64,000 nt of DNA, from positions 744,001 to 808,000 of the forward strand of contig NZ_JAIPUL010000001.1 of the NCBI RefSeq assembly GCF_020180945.1. Reading direction: 5' to 3'. The notes beneath the pieces were generated by a model. That model saw only the letters and a program-made list of their open reading frames with translations, did no database searches and was not told where the DNA came from. This DNA comes from Lacticaseibacillus kribbianus (GTDB taxonomy: Bacteria; Bacillota; Bacilli; Lactobacillales; Lactobacillaceae). Each line of letters starts with the position of its first letter. The first letter of the stretch is position 1. A program made the position numbers and the translations under genes. Below are positions 26,003 through 35,052 of this stretch, in pieces.

Positions 26003-26650
26003 ATGCAACCACGGGAGAAAATCCAGGCGTACGGCGCCACGGCGCTGACGGATGAGGAGCTGGTGCGACTTCTGCTGGGTGCCGGCAGCGCCGCGGTCCC
26101 GCTGACTGCCACGGTGGCCTCGCTTGAGGCGGCTTACCCGCGACTGGTCGGCCTGGAGGAGGCGCCGCTCGCGGCGCTGATGACGCTTCCCGGCTTGGGC
26201 CTAGCCAAGGCCGCGACCCTCCCCGGTGCAATCGAGTTCGGCCGCCGGGTGCTGCGTCGCCGCACGCTGCGGCAGGGCACGGCGGTGGACAGCGCGGAGG
26301 TCGGCCGCGAGATGGTGGCGCGACTGGCCGGCGAAACCGAGGAGCACCTGCTGGCGGTGTACCTGGATGTGGGCAACCGGGTGATCGCCGAGCGCGACGT
26401 CGCCCGCGGCGGGCTGGACCACGCGGTGGCCGACCCGCGCGTGGTGTTTCGCGCGGCGCTTTTAGTGAACGCGGCCGGGGTGATCCTGATCCACAACCAC
26501 CCGAGCGGCGGGGCGGCGCCCAGCGAGGCGGACAAGGCGACGACGCGCCGCTTCGCCAGCGCGGGCCTGACGCTCGGGGTGATGCTCCTGGACCACCTCG
26601 TGATTGGCGAGCACGACTACTACTCGTTTCGCGCGGACCACAACATTTAA
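26003..26650 (+). CDS. radC: RadC-family JAB/MPN protein
   Basis: A 215-residue protein of the RadC family, whose function is unsettled. An N-terminal helix-hairpin-helix region (LMTLPGLGLAKAATL) is followed by the metalloprotease-like JAMM motif HNHPSG with a downstream Asp. ATG at 26003 is chosen because GGAGGG lies five bases upstream. Probably co-transcribed with folC. Confidence 0.9.
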   Translation: MQPREKIQAYGATALTDEELVRLLLGAGSAAVPLTATVASLEAAYPRLVGLEEAPLAALMTLPGLGLAKAATLPGAIEFGRRVLRRRTLRQGTAVDSAEVGREMVARLAGETEEHLLAVYLDVGNRVIAERDVARGGLDHAVADPRVVFRAALLVNAAGVILIHNHPSGGAAPSEADKATTRRFASAGLTLGVMLLDHLVIGEHDYYSFRADHNI

Positions 26651-26720
26651 GAATTTTGAAATTTGGCGGCCAAAACCGGGGGTTTTACCCCGGCAGTGTG
26701 TGAGGGCTTGGGTTGTATGC

Positions 26721-26726
26721 TATAAT
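26721..26726 (+). promoter_or_regulatory. mreB promoter, extended -10
   Basis: TGCTATAAT ends at 26726 and forms an extended -10; no good -35 is visible. Confidence 0.6.
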
Positions 26727-26769
26727 GCAAAAGACCGAAATACGGCAGTCAGTTGAAGGAGAGAATATT

Positions 26770-27774
26770 TTGCTCGGATTAGGATCGAAAAACATCGGAA
26801 TTGATCTCGGCACGGCCAACACCCTCGTGTACGTCGACGGTAAGGGAATCGTCACGCATGAGCCTTCCGTCGTCGCCAAGAACGCGCAGACAGACGAAAT
26901 CATCGCGGTGGGCGAAGAGGCCCGCGCGATGATCGGCCGCACTCCCGCCAACATCAACGCCATCCGGCCGATGAAGGACGGCGTGATTGCCGACTACGAC
27001 ACGACGGCCGCCATGCTGAAGTACTTCATGGACAAGGCGCTTGGCGGCAAGAGCAACCACCCGCAGGTGATGATCTGCGTGCCAAGCGGCGTCACTGAGG
27101 TGGAGAAGCGCGCCGTCATCGACGCGGCCAAGGTGGCCGGGGCCAAGGAGGCCTTCGTCATTGAGGAGCCTTACGCCGCTGCCATCGGCGCCGGCCTGCC
27201 GGTGATGGATCCGACCGGCAGCATGGTCGTGGACATCGGCGGTGGGACCACCGACGTCGCGACCATCTCGCTTGGCGGGATCGTCTCCAGCCGCTCGATC
27301 CGCATGGCGGGCGACAAGATCGATGAGGCCATCATCACCTACATTCGCCAGAACTTCAGCCTGCTGATCGGCGAGCGCACGGCCGAGGACATCAAGATTC
27401 AGATCGGCTCCGCCTCCATCGAAAAGGCCAAGGACATCGACGCCATGACGATTCGCGGTCGCGACCTGCTGTCCGGGCTGCCGAAGACCATCGACGTCTC
27501 GGCCGTCGACGTCGCCACCGCGATCAACGAGATCGTGCTGGCCATCATCGACGCCATCAAGGAGACCCTTGAGGAGACCTCGCCGGAAATCGCGGCCGAT
27601 GTGATCGACCACGGGATTGTGCTGACCGGCGGCGGGGCGATGCTCAAGAACCTGCCCGAGGTGATCTCGGACGCCACCAAGGTGCCCGTCTTCATCGCTC
27701 AGGATCCGCTCGACTGCGTGGCCATCGGCACCGGCGAGTCGCTGAAGAACATCGACGTTCTGAAAAAACACTAA
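26770..27774 (+). CDS. mreB: Rod-shape-determining actin homologue MreB
   Basis: A 334-residue ATP-binding cytoskeletal protein guiding lateral wall synthesis. Phosphate-1 motif [12 protein letters not shown], phosphate-2 [14 protein letters not shown] and adenosine motif LTGGGAML are all present. TTG start at 26770 with AAGGAG eight bases upstream. A hairpin separates it from mreC. Its presence fits a rod-shaped cell. Confidence 0.96.
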   Translation: MLGLGSKNIGIDLGTANTLVYVDGKGIVTHEPSVVAKNAQTDEIIAVGEEARAMIGRTPANINAIRPMKDGVIADYDTTAAMLKYFMDKALGGKSNHPQVMICVPSGVTEVEKRAVIDAAKVAGAKEAFVIEEPYAAAIGAGLPVMDPTGSMVVDIGGGTTDVATISLGGIVSSRSIRMAGDKIDEAIITYIRQNFSLLIGERTAEDIKIQIGSASIEKAKDIDAMTIRGRDLLSGLPKTIDVSAVDVATAINEIVLAIIDAIKETLEETSPEIAADVIDHGIVLTGGGAMLKNLPEVISDATKVPVFIAQDPLDCVAIGTGESLKNIDVLKKH

Positions 27775-27780
27775 GCGGGA

Positions 27781-27820
27781 GGCCGGTGACAAAACACGCT
27801 GTTTTGGGCCGGCCCCTTTT
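27781..27820 (+). terminator. Hairpin between mreB and mreC (partial terminator or attenuator)
   Basis: GGCCGG (27781-27786) pairs with CCGGCC (27809-27814), and inside it CAAAACA pairs with TGTTTTG around CGC. Four T follow. It could reduce mreC transcription relative to mreB. Confidence 0.65.
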
Positions 27821-27852
27821 AGTTCAAGCGCTTTGATCCCCGGGAGGTTAGG

Positions 27853-28725
27853 ATGCAGAAGTTCTTTTCAAACAAAAAAATGATCGTGCTGATGATCGCC
27901 CTGCTGACCAGCCTGGGGCTGATTTTCACCTCGATCACGGTGCGCAACAACCGGGCAGCGCCTCCGCTGGTGCAGCAGATCGGCAACGACGTGGTCGGCA
28001 TCGCCGGGCGCGTGGTTTCCGGCCCGGCCAACTTGTTCAAGGGCGGGCTCGATGACATCAACCAGCTCTTGGACACGTTTCAGGAGAACAAGCGGCTCAA
28101 GGCGCAGATCGACGACCTCGCGCAGACCAAGGTGCGCAACCAGACGCTGACCCAGGAGAACAAGGCGCTCAAGGCACAGCTGCACCTCAACGCCACGTTG
28201 AGCGACTACACCCAGATTTCCGCCACCGTGATGCTGCGCTCGCCCAACGACTGGCGCAACGTGCTGGTAATCAACAAGGGCTCAGGCGCCGGCGTCGTCA
28301 AGAACATGCCGGTGATGTCCGGCTCCGGGCTGCTGGGTCGCGTGGTCGAGGTCGCCAAGACCAACGCCAAGGTGGAGCTGCTGTCGACCGACAACAAGGC
28401 CGCCGACCGCTTCGCTGCTCAGATTATCACCGGCAGCGGCAAGATCATCAACGGGGTGATCACCGGCTACAGCGAAAAGAGCAACGAGCTGATCATGGGC
28501 CAAATCGACACCAAGGAGAGCCTCAAGAAGGGCCAGCGCGTGATGACCTCCGGCCTGGGCGGCAGCACGCCCAAGGGGCTCCTCATCGGCACAGTGGCCA
28601 GCGTTAAGCAGGACGACTTCGGGCTGGCGAACACCGTTTACCTCAAGCCCGCGGCCAACCTGGCCGACGCCAGCGTGGTCACGGTGATCGACCGCACGAT
28701 CGGTGGTGACGGCAATGCTAACTGA
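27853..28725 (+). CDS. mreC: Rod-shape-determining protein MreC
   Basis: A 290-residue bitopic protein linking MreB to periplasmic-side wall synthases. N-terminal membrane helix (residues about 9-27), a coiled coil (about 70-112, ENKRLKAQIDDLAQTKVRNQ), then the beta-rich MreC domain (VLVINKGSGAGVVKNMPV, GLGGSTPKGLLIG). GGGAGG upstream of the ATG. Overlaps mreD by 11 bases. Confidence 0.95.
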   Translation: MQKFFSNKKMIVLMIALLTSLGLIFTSITVRNNRAAPPLVQQIGNDVVGIAGRVVSGPANLFKGGLDDINQLLDTFQENKRLKAQIDDLAQTKVRNQTLTQENKALKAQLHLNATLSDYTQISATVMLRSPNDWRNVLVINKGSGAGVVKNMPVMSGSGLLGRVVEVAKTNAKVELLSTDNKAADRFAAQIITGSGKIINGVITGYSEKSNELIMGQIDTKESLKKGQRVMTSGLGGSTPKGLLIGTVASVKQDDFGLANTVYLKPAANLADASVVTVIDRTIGGDGNAN

Positions 28726-29254
28726 CCCCGTCTTCAAGGGCCACGGCTGGGTCGCCCTGGTCCTGATCGTGGCGCTCTTGCTCGACGGCACGCTGACTCA
28801 GGTCTTCGCGCAGTGGCTGATGACGCCGCTGTTCACCGGCGTGCCGCAGGTGACACTGATTGCGCTGGTAATGATCGCACTGATTCTGCCCGATGAGGCG
28901 TACATCGTCGCCATCGCGGCGGTGCTCGGTCTGATCGCCGACAGCTTCTACACGGGGATGCTCGGCGTGGACCTGCTGCTGTGGCCGCTTCTAATCTACG
29001 TGGTGCGACAGATTCAGCCGCTGATTCCGCAGACCGTGCTGTACGTCGGTGCCGTGGTGATTCTGACGCTGACCGCGTACCTGGTGGCCAACTACTTCGT
29101 CGCCCGGTTCCTCGGCGCCACCAGCGTCGGCTTTGTCACCCTGGTGGCCAATCACGTCGGGCCTGGGCTGACCGTCAACTTGGTGCTGTTCGCGCTGGTG
29201 TACGCGCCGCTGGGCAAGCTGCTGCGGTCGCTAAGGCTCGAGGAGCAGGACTAG
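28715..29254 (+). CDS. mreD: Rod-shape-determining protein MreD
   Basis: A 179-residue integral membrane protein with five or six hydrophobic helices and few charged residues until the basic C-terminus (KLLRSLRLEEQD). ATG at 28715 is taken; a GTG four codons earlier is possible. It overlaps the end of mreC and closes the operon at a bidirectional terminator. In many lactobacilli minC-minD follow; here they do not. Confidence 0.9.
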   Translation: MLTDPVFKGHGWVALVLIVALLLDGTLTQVFAQWLMTPLFTGVPQVTLIALVMIALILPDEAYIVAIAAVLGLIADSFYTGMLGVDLLLWPLLIYVVRQIQPLIPQTVLYVGAVVILTLTAYLVANYFVARFLGATSVGFVTLVANHVGPGLTVNLVLFALVYAPLGKLLRSLRLEEQD

Positions 29255-29271
29255 CGCTGATGAATGAGGCA

Positions 29272-29319
29272 AAAATAGGCGATGCGTACGCCAGCTGTGG
29301 GGTACGCACCGCCTATTTT
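29272..29319. terminator. Bidirectional terminator between mreD and the Rgg-like gene
   Basis: An 18-bp near-perfect stem: arms 29272-29289 and 29302-29319, starting AAAATAGGCG and ending GCCTATTTT. A/T ends on both sides serve the two convergent genes. Confidence 0.9.
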
Positions 29320-29343
29320 GTTGTCTGAAACTCAGCCGCGGGG

Positions 29344-31242
29344 TCAGTCGGCGGCAATCGCCTGCTCGCGCTGCCAGCGCAGGAAGGCGGGGTGCACCGT
29401 CTCCTCGATGCAGGTGAACAGGTCGCCAATCCAGGACGCGGTTTCCGCGTCTGGCCGCGCGAAGGCGAGCATCGCTTCGCGATTCTGGGCGATGGTGGCC
29501 CACGCCCGGTCGCTGTCCTCCGGCGATAGGTAGGCCTCGAGCAACAGCGCGGGCCCGGAGAACTCAACGCTGCCGGTGACCGACAGCCGGTCGGCGTACA
29601 GATTGACCGCGGCGGGCTGGAACGATGCCAGGGCGTCTGCGTCGCCGTCCTCGGCCAGACGCAGGATGATGTACATGAACAGGGTGGTCACGGCTGGGGT
29701 GGTGGCCGGGTTGAAGCGGGCCTTGGCGAACACAAGGCGCCACGCCGTCAGCAGCTCAGGCGCCGACATCAGGTTGGCGCAGTTGGTCAGGTCCTTGAGC
29801 TGTGAGAGGTAAAGGTGCGGCGTTTGCCGCAACCCTTGCAGCACCTGGGCAGGCAGCTCGGGCTCACCAAGCGCGGCCTTCGCGGCTTCATCGCTCAGAC
29901 CAAGGCTTGCCAGCCGCTGGTAGGTGCGACCGGACAAGGCACTGGCCTGAAGTAGGTAGATGCCGTGCGGATGGCGTGGAAGGGCAGCCTTGGCCACTGC
30001 CAGCGCGGCCAGGTTGGCGGCGACTGGGTCGCCTTCGGGTTGCGCCGCAAGGGCAACCTCGAACGCGTTTGCGGCCGGCGAGAACAGCCACCGGTGAATC
30101 AGGCTGACGTCCAGGAAAAGCGCATCGATCAGCTGAATGGCCGCGTTGAACCCGAGCTGCGTCTTTCCGGCCTCGAATCGCGATTGGGTCGCGGGCGTCC
30201 AGTCGACGCAGACGTCGGCGAGGCTGAAGTGGTACTGCCGGCGGACCTGCTTGATGGTCGGGCCGTCGAACTGCCAGTCCGCCCAGTTGCTTGGCGCTGC
30301 CGGCACGGGACGGGTCTCGCTCAACGTCGGGTTGTGCCACGCGGCCTGACCAGTCTGAATCAGCGCCCACAGCGCCTGCAAATGGTGCAGTAAGTCGCTT
30401 GCGCGCAGCCCAGCTAGCTGCCGGAAGATCACCGTGATGGGGGCCACCGTCGCGGGCCTGGGGTCGGTCAGCCAGCGCGCGGCGGCCTGAGCGAACGCGA
30501 CCACGGGTTGGCTGCGCGTTGCCGCCACGCGGCGCCGGGTGAAGGTCGGTTCCTTCAGTTGAGCGGCCTGGTAGGCGGCAAGCGCCGGGGTCAGCGCCGC
30601 AATCACCGCGTGGTCGCGGCGAATCAGCGCGTGGATCAACAGCATCGCGTAGTCGGCGCCGGTCAGGCCGATGCGCAGCCCGGTCATGCCGTTGGGGCCA
30701 GTGGCGTAATCGCTCAGCCGCTTGGCGACAAGGCCTAGCAACTCGGCACTGGCAAAGCGCAGCCCGGCGGCGATCGCCAGCGCGTGCGTCGCGGTCCAGC
30801 CGGGGCTGACGACCAGCACATCGGCCAACAGGCACTCCTCCTCCGACGTGAGGTGAACGGGCGCGTCCAGCGGGCGTTGGCAGAGGCGCAGCAGTAGCAG
30901 CGCGAGGTCCCGGCTGCGACTCGGGCGGTCGGCTGGCCAGAAGCCGCGGTAGGCCAGCTCGCGCGTTTTGATTGCCTCAAGCTTGCGGCCGATGTACTCG
31001 CGGTACAGGGGTTCACCCAGGGCATTGGGCCGCGCGTTCAGGAAGGGCTCGAAGTTCTCGGCGGACAGCTGCAGGTTGCTCAGGATGCGGTTAACGGTGG
31101 CCAGGCCGAGGTCGCTTTGATCGCGCTCGAAGCGCGACAACGCGGCCGTCGAGCAGCCGGCGCCCGAGACGGCCTCGGCCAGCGTCAGCTGATGATCCTT
31201 GCGGTATTGGCGCACGAACGCGCCCAGCGTTTGATTCCCCAT
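29344..31242 (-). CDS. Tandem Rgg-like regulator (two HTH/helical units fused)
   Basis: A 632-residue protein made of two Rgg/GadR/MutR-like halves. HTH 1 (residues about 5-60) has LAEAVSGAGCSTAALSRFER and the Rgg-typical SRFERDQSDL. It is followed by a helical region to about 300. HTH 2 (about 322-378) aligns with the first: SLADVCVDWTPATQSRFEAG, then TQLGF. It is followed by a second helical region. Normal Rgg proteins are about 280-300 residues with a single unit and bind peptide pheromones through the helical part. ATG at 31242 is chosen for AAGGAG five bases upstream. It is alone on its strand; no pheromone-like small ORF was noticed nearby. Function and targets are unknown. Confidence 0.8.
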   Translation of the reverse strand: MGNQTLGAFVRQYRKDHQLTLAEAVSGAGCSTAALSRFERDQSDLGLATVNRILSNLQLSAENFEPFLNARPNALGEPLYREYIGRKLEAIKTRELAYRGFWPADRPSRSRDLALLLLRLCQRPLDAPVHLTSEEECLLADVLVVSPGWTATHALAIAAGLRFASAELLGLVAKRLSDYATGPNGMTGLRIGLTGADYAMLLIHALIRRDHAVIAALTPALAAYQAAQLKEPTFTRRRVAATRSQPVVAFAQAAARWLTDPRPATVAPITVIFRQLAGLRASDLLHHLQALWALIQTGQAAWHNPTLSETRPVPAAPSNWADWQFDGPTIKQVRRQYHFSLADVCVDWTPATQSRFEAGKTQLGFNAAIQLIDALFLDVSLIHRWLFSPAANAFEVALAAQPEGDPVAANLAALAVAKAALPRHPHGIYLLQASALSGRTYQRLASLGLSDEAAKAALGEPELPAQVLQGLRQTPHLYLSQLKDLTNCANLMSAPELLTAWRLVFAKARFNPATTPAVTTLFMYIILRLAEDGDADALASFQPAAVNLYADRLSVTGSVEFSGPALLLEAYLSPEDSDRAWATIAQNREAMLAFARPDAETASWIGDLFTCIEETVHPAFLRWQREQAIAAD

Positions 31243-31442
31243 ATCGACTCCTTTTTGGCGCACCCGCGCCAGTGTGACGACCCAACGGCGCAACGGCGCC
31301 GCCTTAACTATCGCGCATTCTAACGCGTGGCTCAACCACGTGTGTTGCATAAACGCAAGAAACCGGCGAAAATTGCGTAAAACGTGGGCCGCCCCGTCGG
31401 CCTTATGCGGGCGGATGTGGGGCGGCCACCCCGACTGCCCCT
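31243..31442. other. Divergent intergenic region, Rgg-like gene / rel
   Basis: No gene seen. Two inverted repeats stand out: CGTGG-CTCAA-CCACG (31326-31340), and a long stem with arms 31384-31395 and 31419-31429 that has one bulged base and no T run. The first lies near TAGAAT, a possible minus-strand -10 for the Rgg-like gene. Confidence 0.5.
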
Positions 31443-31470
31443 TTGATTACGGGTGACCATACGCTATACT
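31443..31470 (+). promoter_or_regulatory. rel promoter
   Basis: TTGATT (31443-31448), 16-base spacer, TATACT (31465-31470). Confidence 0.7.
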
Positions 31471-31564
31471 AGGGTAAATCGTTTTTTGTCTGCATTGCGT
31501 TCACTCGTATTAGACGTTGCATCGGCTGCTGCTTCGCGCCGGCCCCTGCAGAAGGAGGAACAAC

Positions 31565-33793
31565 ATGGCTGAAGAACCTGAACTGACCCAAGACCAGGTG
31601 ATGGACCTGTGCCGGGCCTACATGAACGAGACGCACCTGGCGTTCGTCAAGAAGGCCTACGACTTTGCGGCGTACGTGCACAAGGACCAGCGCCGCAAGT
31701 CCGGCGAGCCCTACATCATCCACCCGATTCAGGTGGCCGGCATCCTGGCGAATCTGCGGATGGACCCGGTGACGGTCGCCAGCGGCTACCTGCACGACGT
31801 GGTCGAGGACACCAACATCACCCTGGGCGACATCCAGGAGGTGTTCGGGCAAGAGACCGCGGTAATCGTGGACGGGTTGACCAAGCTGTCCAAGGTGACC
31901 TACGTCGCCCACAAGGACGAGCTGGCCGAGAACCACCGCAAAATGCTCCTGGCGATGGCCAAGGACATGCGCGTCATCTTGGTCAAGCTGGCCGACCGCC
32001 TGCACAACATGCGCACGCTGATGCACCTGCGGCCCGACAAGCAGCGCCGAATCGCCAACGAGACGCTGGAGATCTACGCACCGCTTGCCGACCGACTGGG
32101 GATCAGTGCGATCAAGTGGGAGCTTGAGGACCTGTCTTTGCGCTACCTCAACCCGCAGCAGTACTACCGCATCGCCCAGCTGATGAAGTCCAAGCGCGGT
32201 GAGCGCGAGGCCTACATCGACTCGGCCATCGTCGACATCAGAAAGTCTTTGGCCGACCTCAACATCAAGTACGAGATCTACGGCCGTCCGAAGCACATCT
32301 ACTCGATCTACAAGAAGATGCGCGACAAGCACAAGCAGTTCGACGAGCTGTACGACCTGCTGGCAGTGCGCGTAATCACCGAGACCATCAAGGACTGCTA
32401 TGCGGTGCTCGGCGCCATTCACACCCAGTGGAAGCCGATGCCGGGCCGTTTCAAGGACTACATCGCCATGCCCAAGGCGAACATGTACCAGAGTCTGCAC
32501 ACCACGGTAATCGGGCCCAAGGGCAAGCCGCTCGAGGTGCAGATCCGCACCGCCGAGATGCACCACGTCGCCGAGTACGGTGTCGCGGCCCACTGGGCGT
32601 ACAAGGAAGGCCAGACCCAGGAGGTCCAGTACGACAAGTCCGGCAAGAAGCTCGACTTGTTCCGTGAGATCCTAGAGATTCAGGACGAAAGCAGCGATGC
32701 GACCGACTTCATGGAAAGCGTGAAGGGGGACATTTTCTCCGATCGCGTGTACGTGTTCACGCCGCGCGGGGATGTGTACGAGCTGCCCAAAGGCGCCGGG
32801 CCGCTGGACTTCGCCTACCTGGTGCACACCGAGGTCGGCAACAAGAGCGTCGGCGCCAAAGTCAACGGCAAGATTGTGCCGCTGAACTACCAGCTCAAGA
32901 ACGGCGACATCGTGGAGATGCTGACCAGCAGCGGCTCCAAGCCGTCCCGTGACTGGATCAACCTGGTCTACACGTCGCGCGCCCGCAACAAGATTCGCCG
33001 CTATTTCAAGCAGGAGGACAAGGGCGTCAACGCCGACAAGGGGCGCGAGGCCCTGGAGCACGCGCTGACCGACATGGACCTTGCGCCGCGTGACTTCATG
33101 AACGGCAAGCCGGCGATGCTCGAGCTCCTCCAGCGGTTGAACTTCACCACCGAAGACGAGCTGTTGTCGGCCATCGGCTACGGCGAGTACAGCCCGCGGG
33201 TGATCGCCAACCGCCTGACCGAAAAGGCGCGGCGCGAGAAGGAGGCAGCGGACCAACGCGAGCGCGAGGCCGCCATCCTCGCCGCCAACCAGAAGGTCAC
33301 GACCCTGTCCAAGGAGCGCAAGCCGACCAGCCGCACCGAGGAGGGCGTGGTGATCGAGGGTGTCGACAACCTACTGGTCCACCTGGCCAAGTGCTGCAGC
33401 CCCGTGCCGGGCGACCCGATTGTCGGCTACGTCACCAAGGGCCGCGGGGTCACGATTCACCGCCAGGATTGCACCAACGTCGACATGACCGACCCGGTCA
33501 ACGCCGGGCGACTGATCGACGTGCAGTGGCAAAATCTCAACGACCAGACCCAGCTGTTCGACACTGACCTTGAGATCTACGGCTACAACCGCAACGGCCT
33601 GCTCAACGAGGTGCTGCAGACGCTCAACGCCCAGACCAAGAGCCTGACCAACATCAACGGCCGCGTCGACCACGATAAGATGGCCGACATCCACGTGACG
33701 GTCGGCATCCGCAACCAGGCGCACCTCGAGCGCCTGATGGACGCCATCAAGAACGTGCCGGATATCTACGAAGTCAAGCGCAAGCAGGGATGA
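31565..33793 (+). CDS. relA: Bifunctional (p)ppGpp synthetase/hydrolase
   Basis: A 742-residue long RSH protein controlling the stringent response. The hydrolase HD domain has HDVVEDT at H77-D78. The synthetase domain contains EIYGRPKHIYSIYKKM and the region around TVIGPKGKPLEVQIRT. A TGS domain (RVYVFTPRGDVYELPKGAGP), a zinc-finger/helical part with CCSPVPGD and a C-terminal ACT domain follow. Both catalytic sites look intact. ATG at 31565 with GAAGGAGG upstream. dtd follows after a small hairpin, the standard order. Confidence 0.96.
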   Translation: MAEEPELTQDQVMDLCRAYMNETHLAFVKKAYDFAAYVHKDQRRKSGEPYIIHPIQVAGILANLRMDPVTVASGYLHDVVEDTNITLGDIQEVFGQETAVIVDGLTKLSKVTYVAHKDELAENHRKMLLAMAKDMRVILVKLADRLHNMRTLMHLRPDKQRRIANETLEIYAPLADRLGISAIKWELEDLSLRYLNPQQYYRIAQLMKSKRGEREAYIDSAIVDIRKSLADLNIKYEIYGRPKHIYSIYKKMRDKHKQFDELYDLLAVRVITETIKDCYAVLGAIHTQWKPMPGRFKDYIAMPKANMYQSLHTTVIGPKGKPLEVQIRTAEMHHVAEYGVAAHWAYKEGQTQEVQYDKSGKKLDLFREILEIQDESSDATDFMESVKGDIFSDRVYVFTPRGDVYELPKGAGPLDFAYLVHTEVGNKSVGAKVNGKIVPLNYQLKNGDIVEMLTSSGSKPSRDWINLVYTSRARNKIRRYFKQEDKGVNADKGREALEHALTDMDLAPRDFMNGKPAMLELLQRLNFTTEDELLSAIGYGEYSPRVIANRLTEKARREKEAADQREREAAILAANQKVTTLSKERKPTSRTEEGVVIEGVDNLLVHLAKCCSPVPGDPIVGYVTKGRGVTIHRQDCTNVDMTDPVNAGRLIDVQWQNLNDQTQLFDTDLEIYGYNRNGLLNEVLQTLNAQTKSLTNINGRVDHDKMADIHVTVGIRNQAHLERLMDAIKNVPDIYEVKRKQG

Positions 33794-33797
33794 CACG

Positions 33798-33817
33798 AGG
33801 GCCGCATTGGCGGCCCT
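33798..33817 (+). terminator. Small hairpin after rel
   Basis: AGGGCCGC (33798-33805) pairs with GCGGCCCT (33810-33817) around four bases, then TTT; probably only partial termination before dtd. Confidence 0.5.
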
Positions 33818-33865
33818 TTGCAGTTCTGCGGCCCAGATACCGCGGAACACAGAAAAGGAGAAATG

Positions 33866-34321
33866 ATGAGAGCAGTTGTTCAACGCGTCAGCCAGGCGCA
33901 GGTCGTCATCGACGGCGCGGTCCACGGCCGCATCGACACGGGGTTCGTTGTACTTTTGGGCGTCGGTCCGCAAGACACCGAGGCGGATGTCGCCTACCTG
34001 GTGCAAAAAATCAGCAAGTTGCGTGTCTTCAGCGACGCCGCAGGCAAGATGAACCTGGCCCTGGACCAGGTCGGCGGGGCGGTGCTGGCGATTTCGCAGT
34101 TCACGCTTTACGCCGACACCAGAAAGGGCAACCGCCCGAGCTTTACGCAGGCCGCCGACCCGGCGCTCGGGGAGCAGTTGTACGACCTGTTCGTCGCGCG
34201 GCTGCGTGCCACCGGGCTTGACGTTGCGACCGGTGCGTTCGGCGCGGACATGAAGGTGAGCCTCACCAACGACGGCCCGGTAACCATTATCTACGACACG
34301 GAGGGAAACCATGCTGACTAA
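33866..34321 (+). CDS. dtd: D-aminoacyl-tRNA deacylase
   Basis: A 151-residue proofreading enzyme that removes D-amino acids from tRNA. Family motifs [17 protein letters not shown] and, at the C-terminus, LTNDGPVT (Gly-cisPro-type site). The second of two adjacent ATGs (33866) gives MRAVVQRV and has AAGGAG five bases upstream. Overlaps the HAD gene by 11 bases. Confidence 0.95.
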   Translation: MRAVVQRVSQAQVVIDGAVHGRIDTGFVVLLGVGPQDTEADVAYLVQKISKLRVFSDAAGKMNLALDQVGGAVLAISQFTLYADTRKGNRPSFTQAADPALGEQLYDLFVARLRATGLDVATGAFGADMKVSLTNDGPVTIIYDTEGNHAD

Positions 34322-34937
34322 CGCAATCTGGGACCTGGACGGGACCCTGTACGACACCTACCCGAGTATCCTGAGTGCGCTGCACGAGACTCTGACCAAG
34401 CACGGCGTCACCGTGGATCCGACCGCACTTCTGGTCACCACCAAGAAGACGTCGGTGCACGCGGTGATCGAGGACTACGCGCGCCAGCTCGGCTGGGACG
34501 CCAAGGCGATTTTTGCCGAGTACCACGACGTCGAAGTAAAGCGCGTGTTGAGCTGCCAGCCATACCCGGAGGCGCGCGCCACGCTTGAGGCGGTGGTGGC
34601 CGCCAGCGGGCGCAACTTCCTGATGACGCACCGCGACGACTCCGCCTGGACGCTGCTTCAAAACTCCGGGCTGCGCGACCTGTTCACCGGCGGGGTGACC
34701 TCCACGGCGAAGCTGGCGCGCAAGCCCAAGCCCGATGCGGTTCTGTACATCGTCGACCGTTGGCAGCTCGACCCGGCGGTGACCGCCATGATCGGCGACC
34801 GCAGCCTCGACATCGTGGCCGGGCAGGCGGCCGGCGTGCAGGGCATCTACTTTGACGTCGACGGCCTGGCCGACGCGCCGATGGCCGACCATCACGTCGA
34901 TCACCTGCACGAGATCCCGGCGCTGTTCGGGCGGTAA
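34311..34937 (+). CDS. HAD-superfamily hydrolase
   Basis: A 208-residue phosphatase-like protein. Motif [10 protein letters not shown] with the nucleophile and acid/base aspartates; motif II Thr in MTHRDDS; motif III Lys in ARKPKPDA; motif IV GDRSLD. A helical cap sits between I and II, as in the phosphoglycolate phosphatase/beta-phosphoglucomutase group. Substrate unknown. Translation is probably coupled to dtd through the overlap. Confidence 0.88.
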   Translation: MLTNAIWDLDGTLYDTYPSILSALHETLTKHGVTVDPTALLVTTKKTSVHAVIEDYARQLGWDAKAIFAEYHDVEVKRVLSCQPYPEARATLEAVVAASGRNFLMTHRDDSAWTLLQNSGLRDLFTGGVTSTAKLARKPKPDAVLYIVDRWQLDPAVTAMIGDRSLDIVAGQAAGVQGIYFDVDGLADAPMADHHVDHLHEIPALFGR

Positions 34938-35002
34938 TCGGCGCCCCTTTGGTGTTGCGGACCGGGTCGATTCGGTTGGCAATAACGGCTGGTACGAGAC
35001 AA

Positions 35003-35040
35003 AAATGAACTCCCGTCACATCGGTGGCGGGAGTTCATTT
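35003..35040. terminator. Bidirectional terminator, HAD gene / amidase gene
   Basis: AAATGAACTCCCG (35003-35015) pairs perfectly with CGGGAGTTCATTT (35028-35040) between convergent genes. Confidence 0.9.
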
Positions 35041-35052
35041 GAATACAATTGT

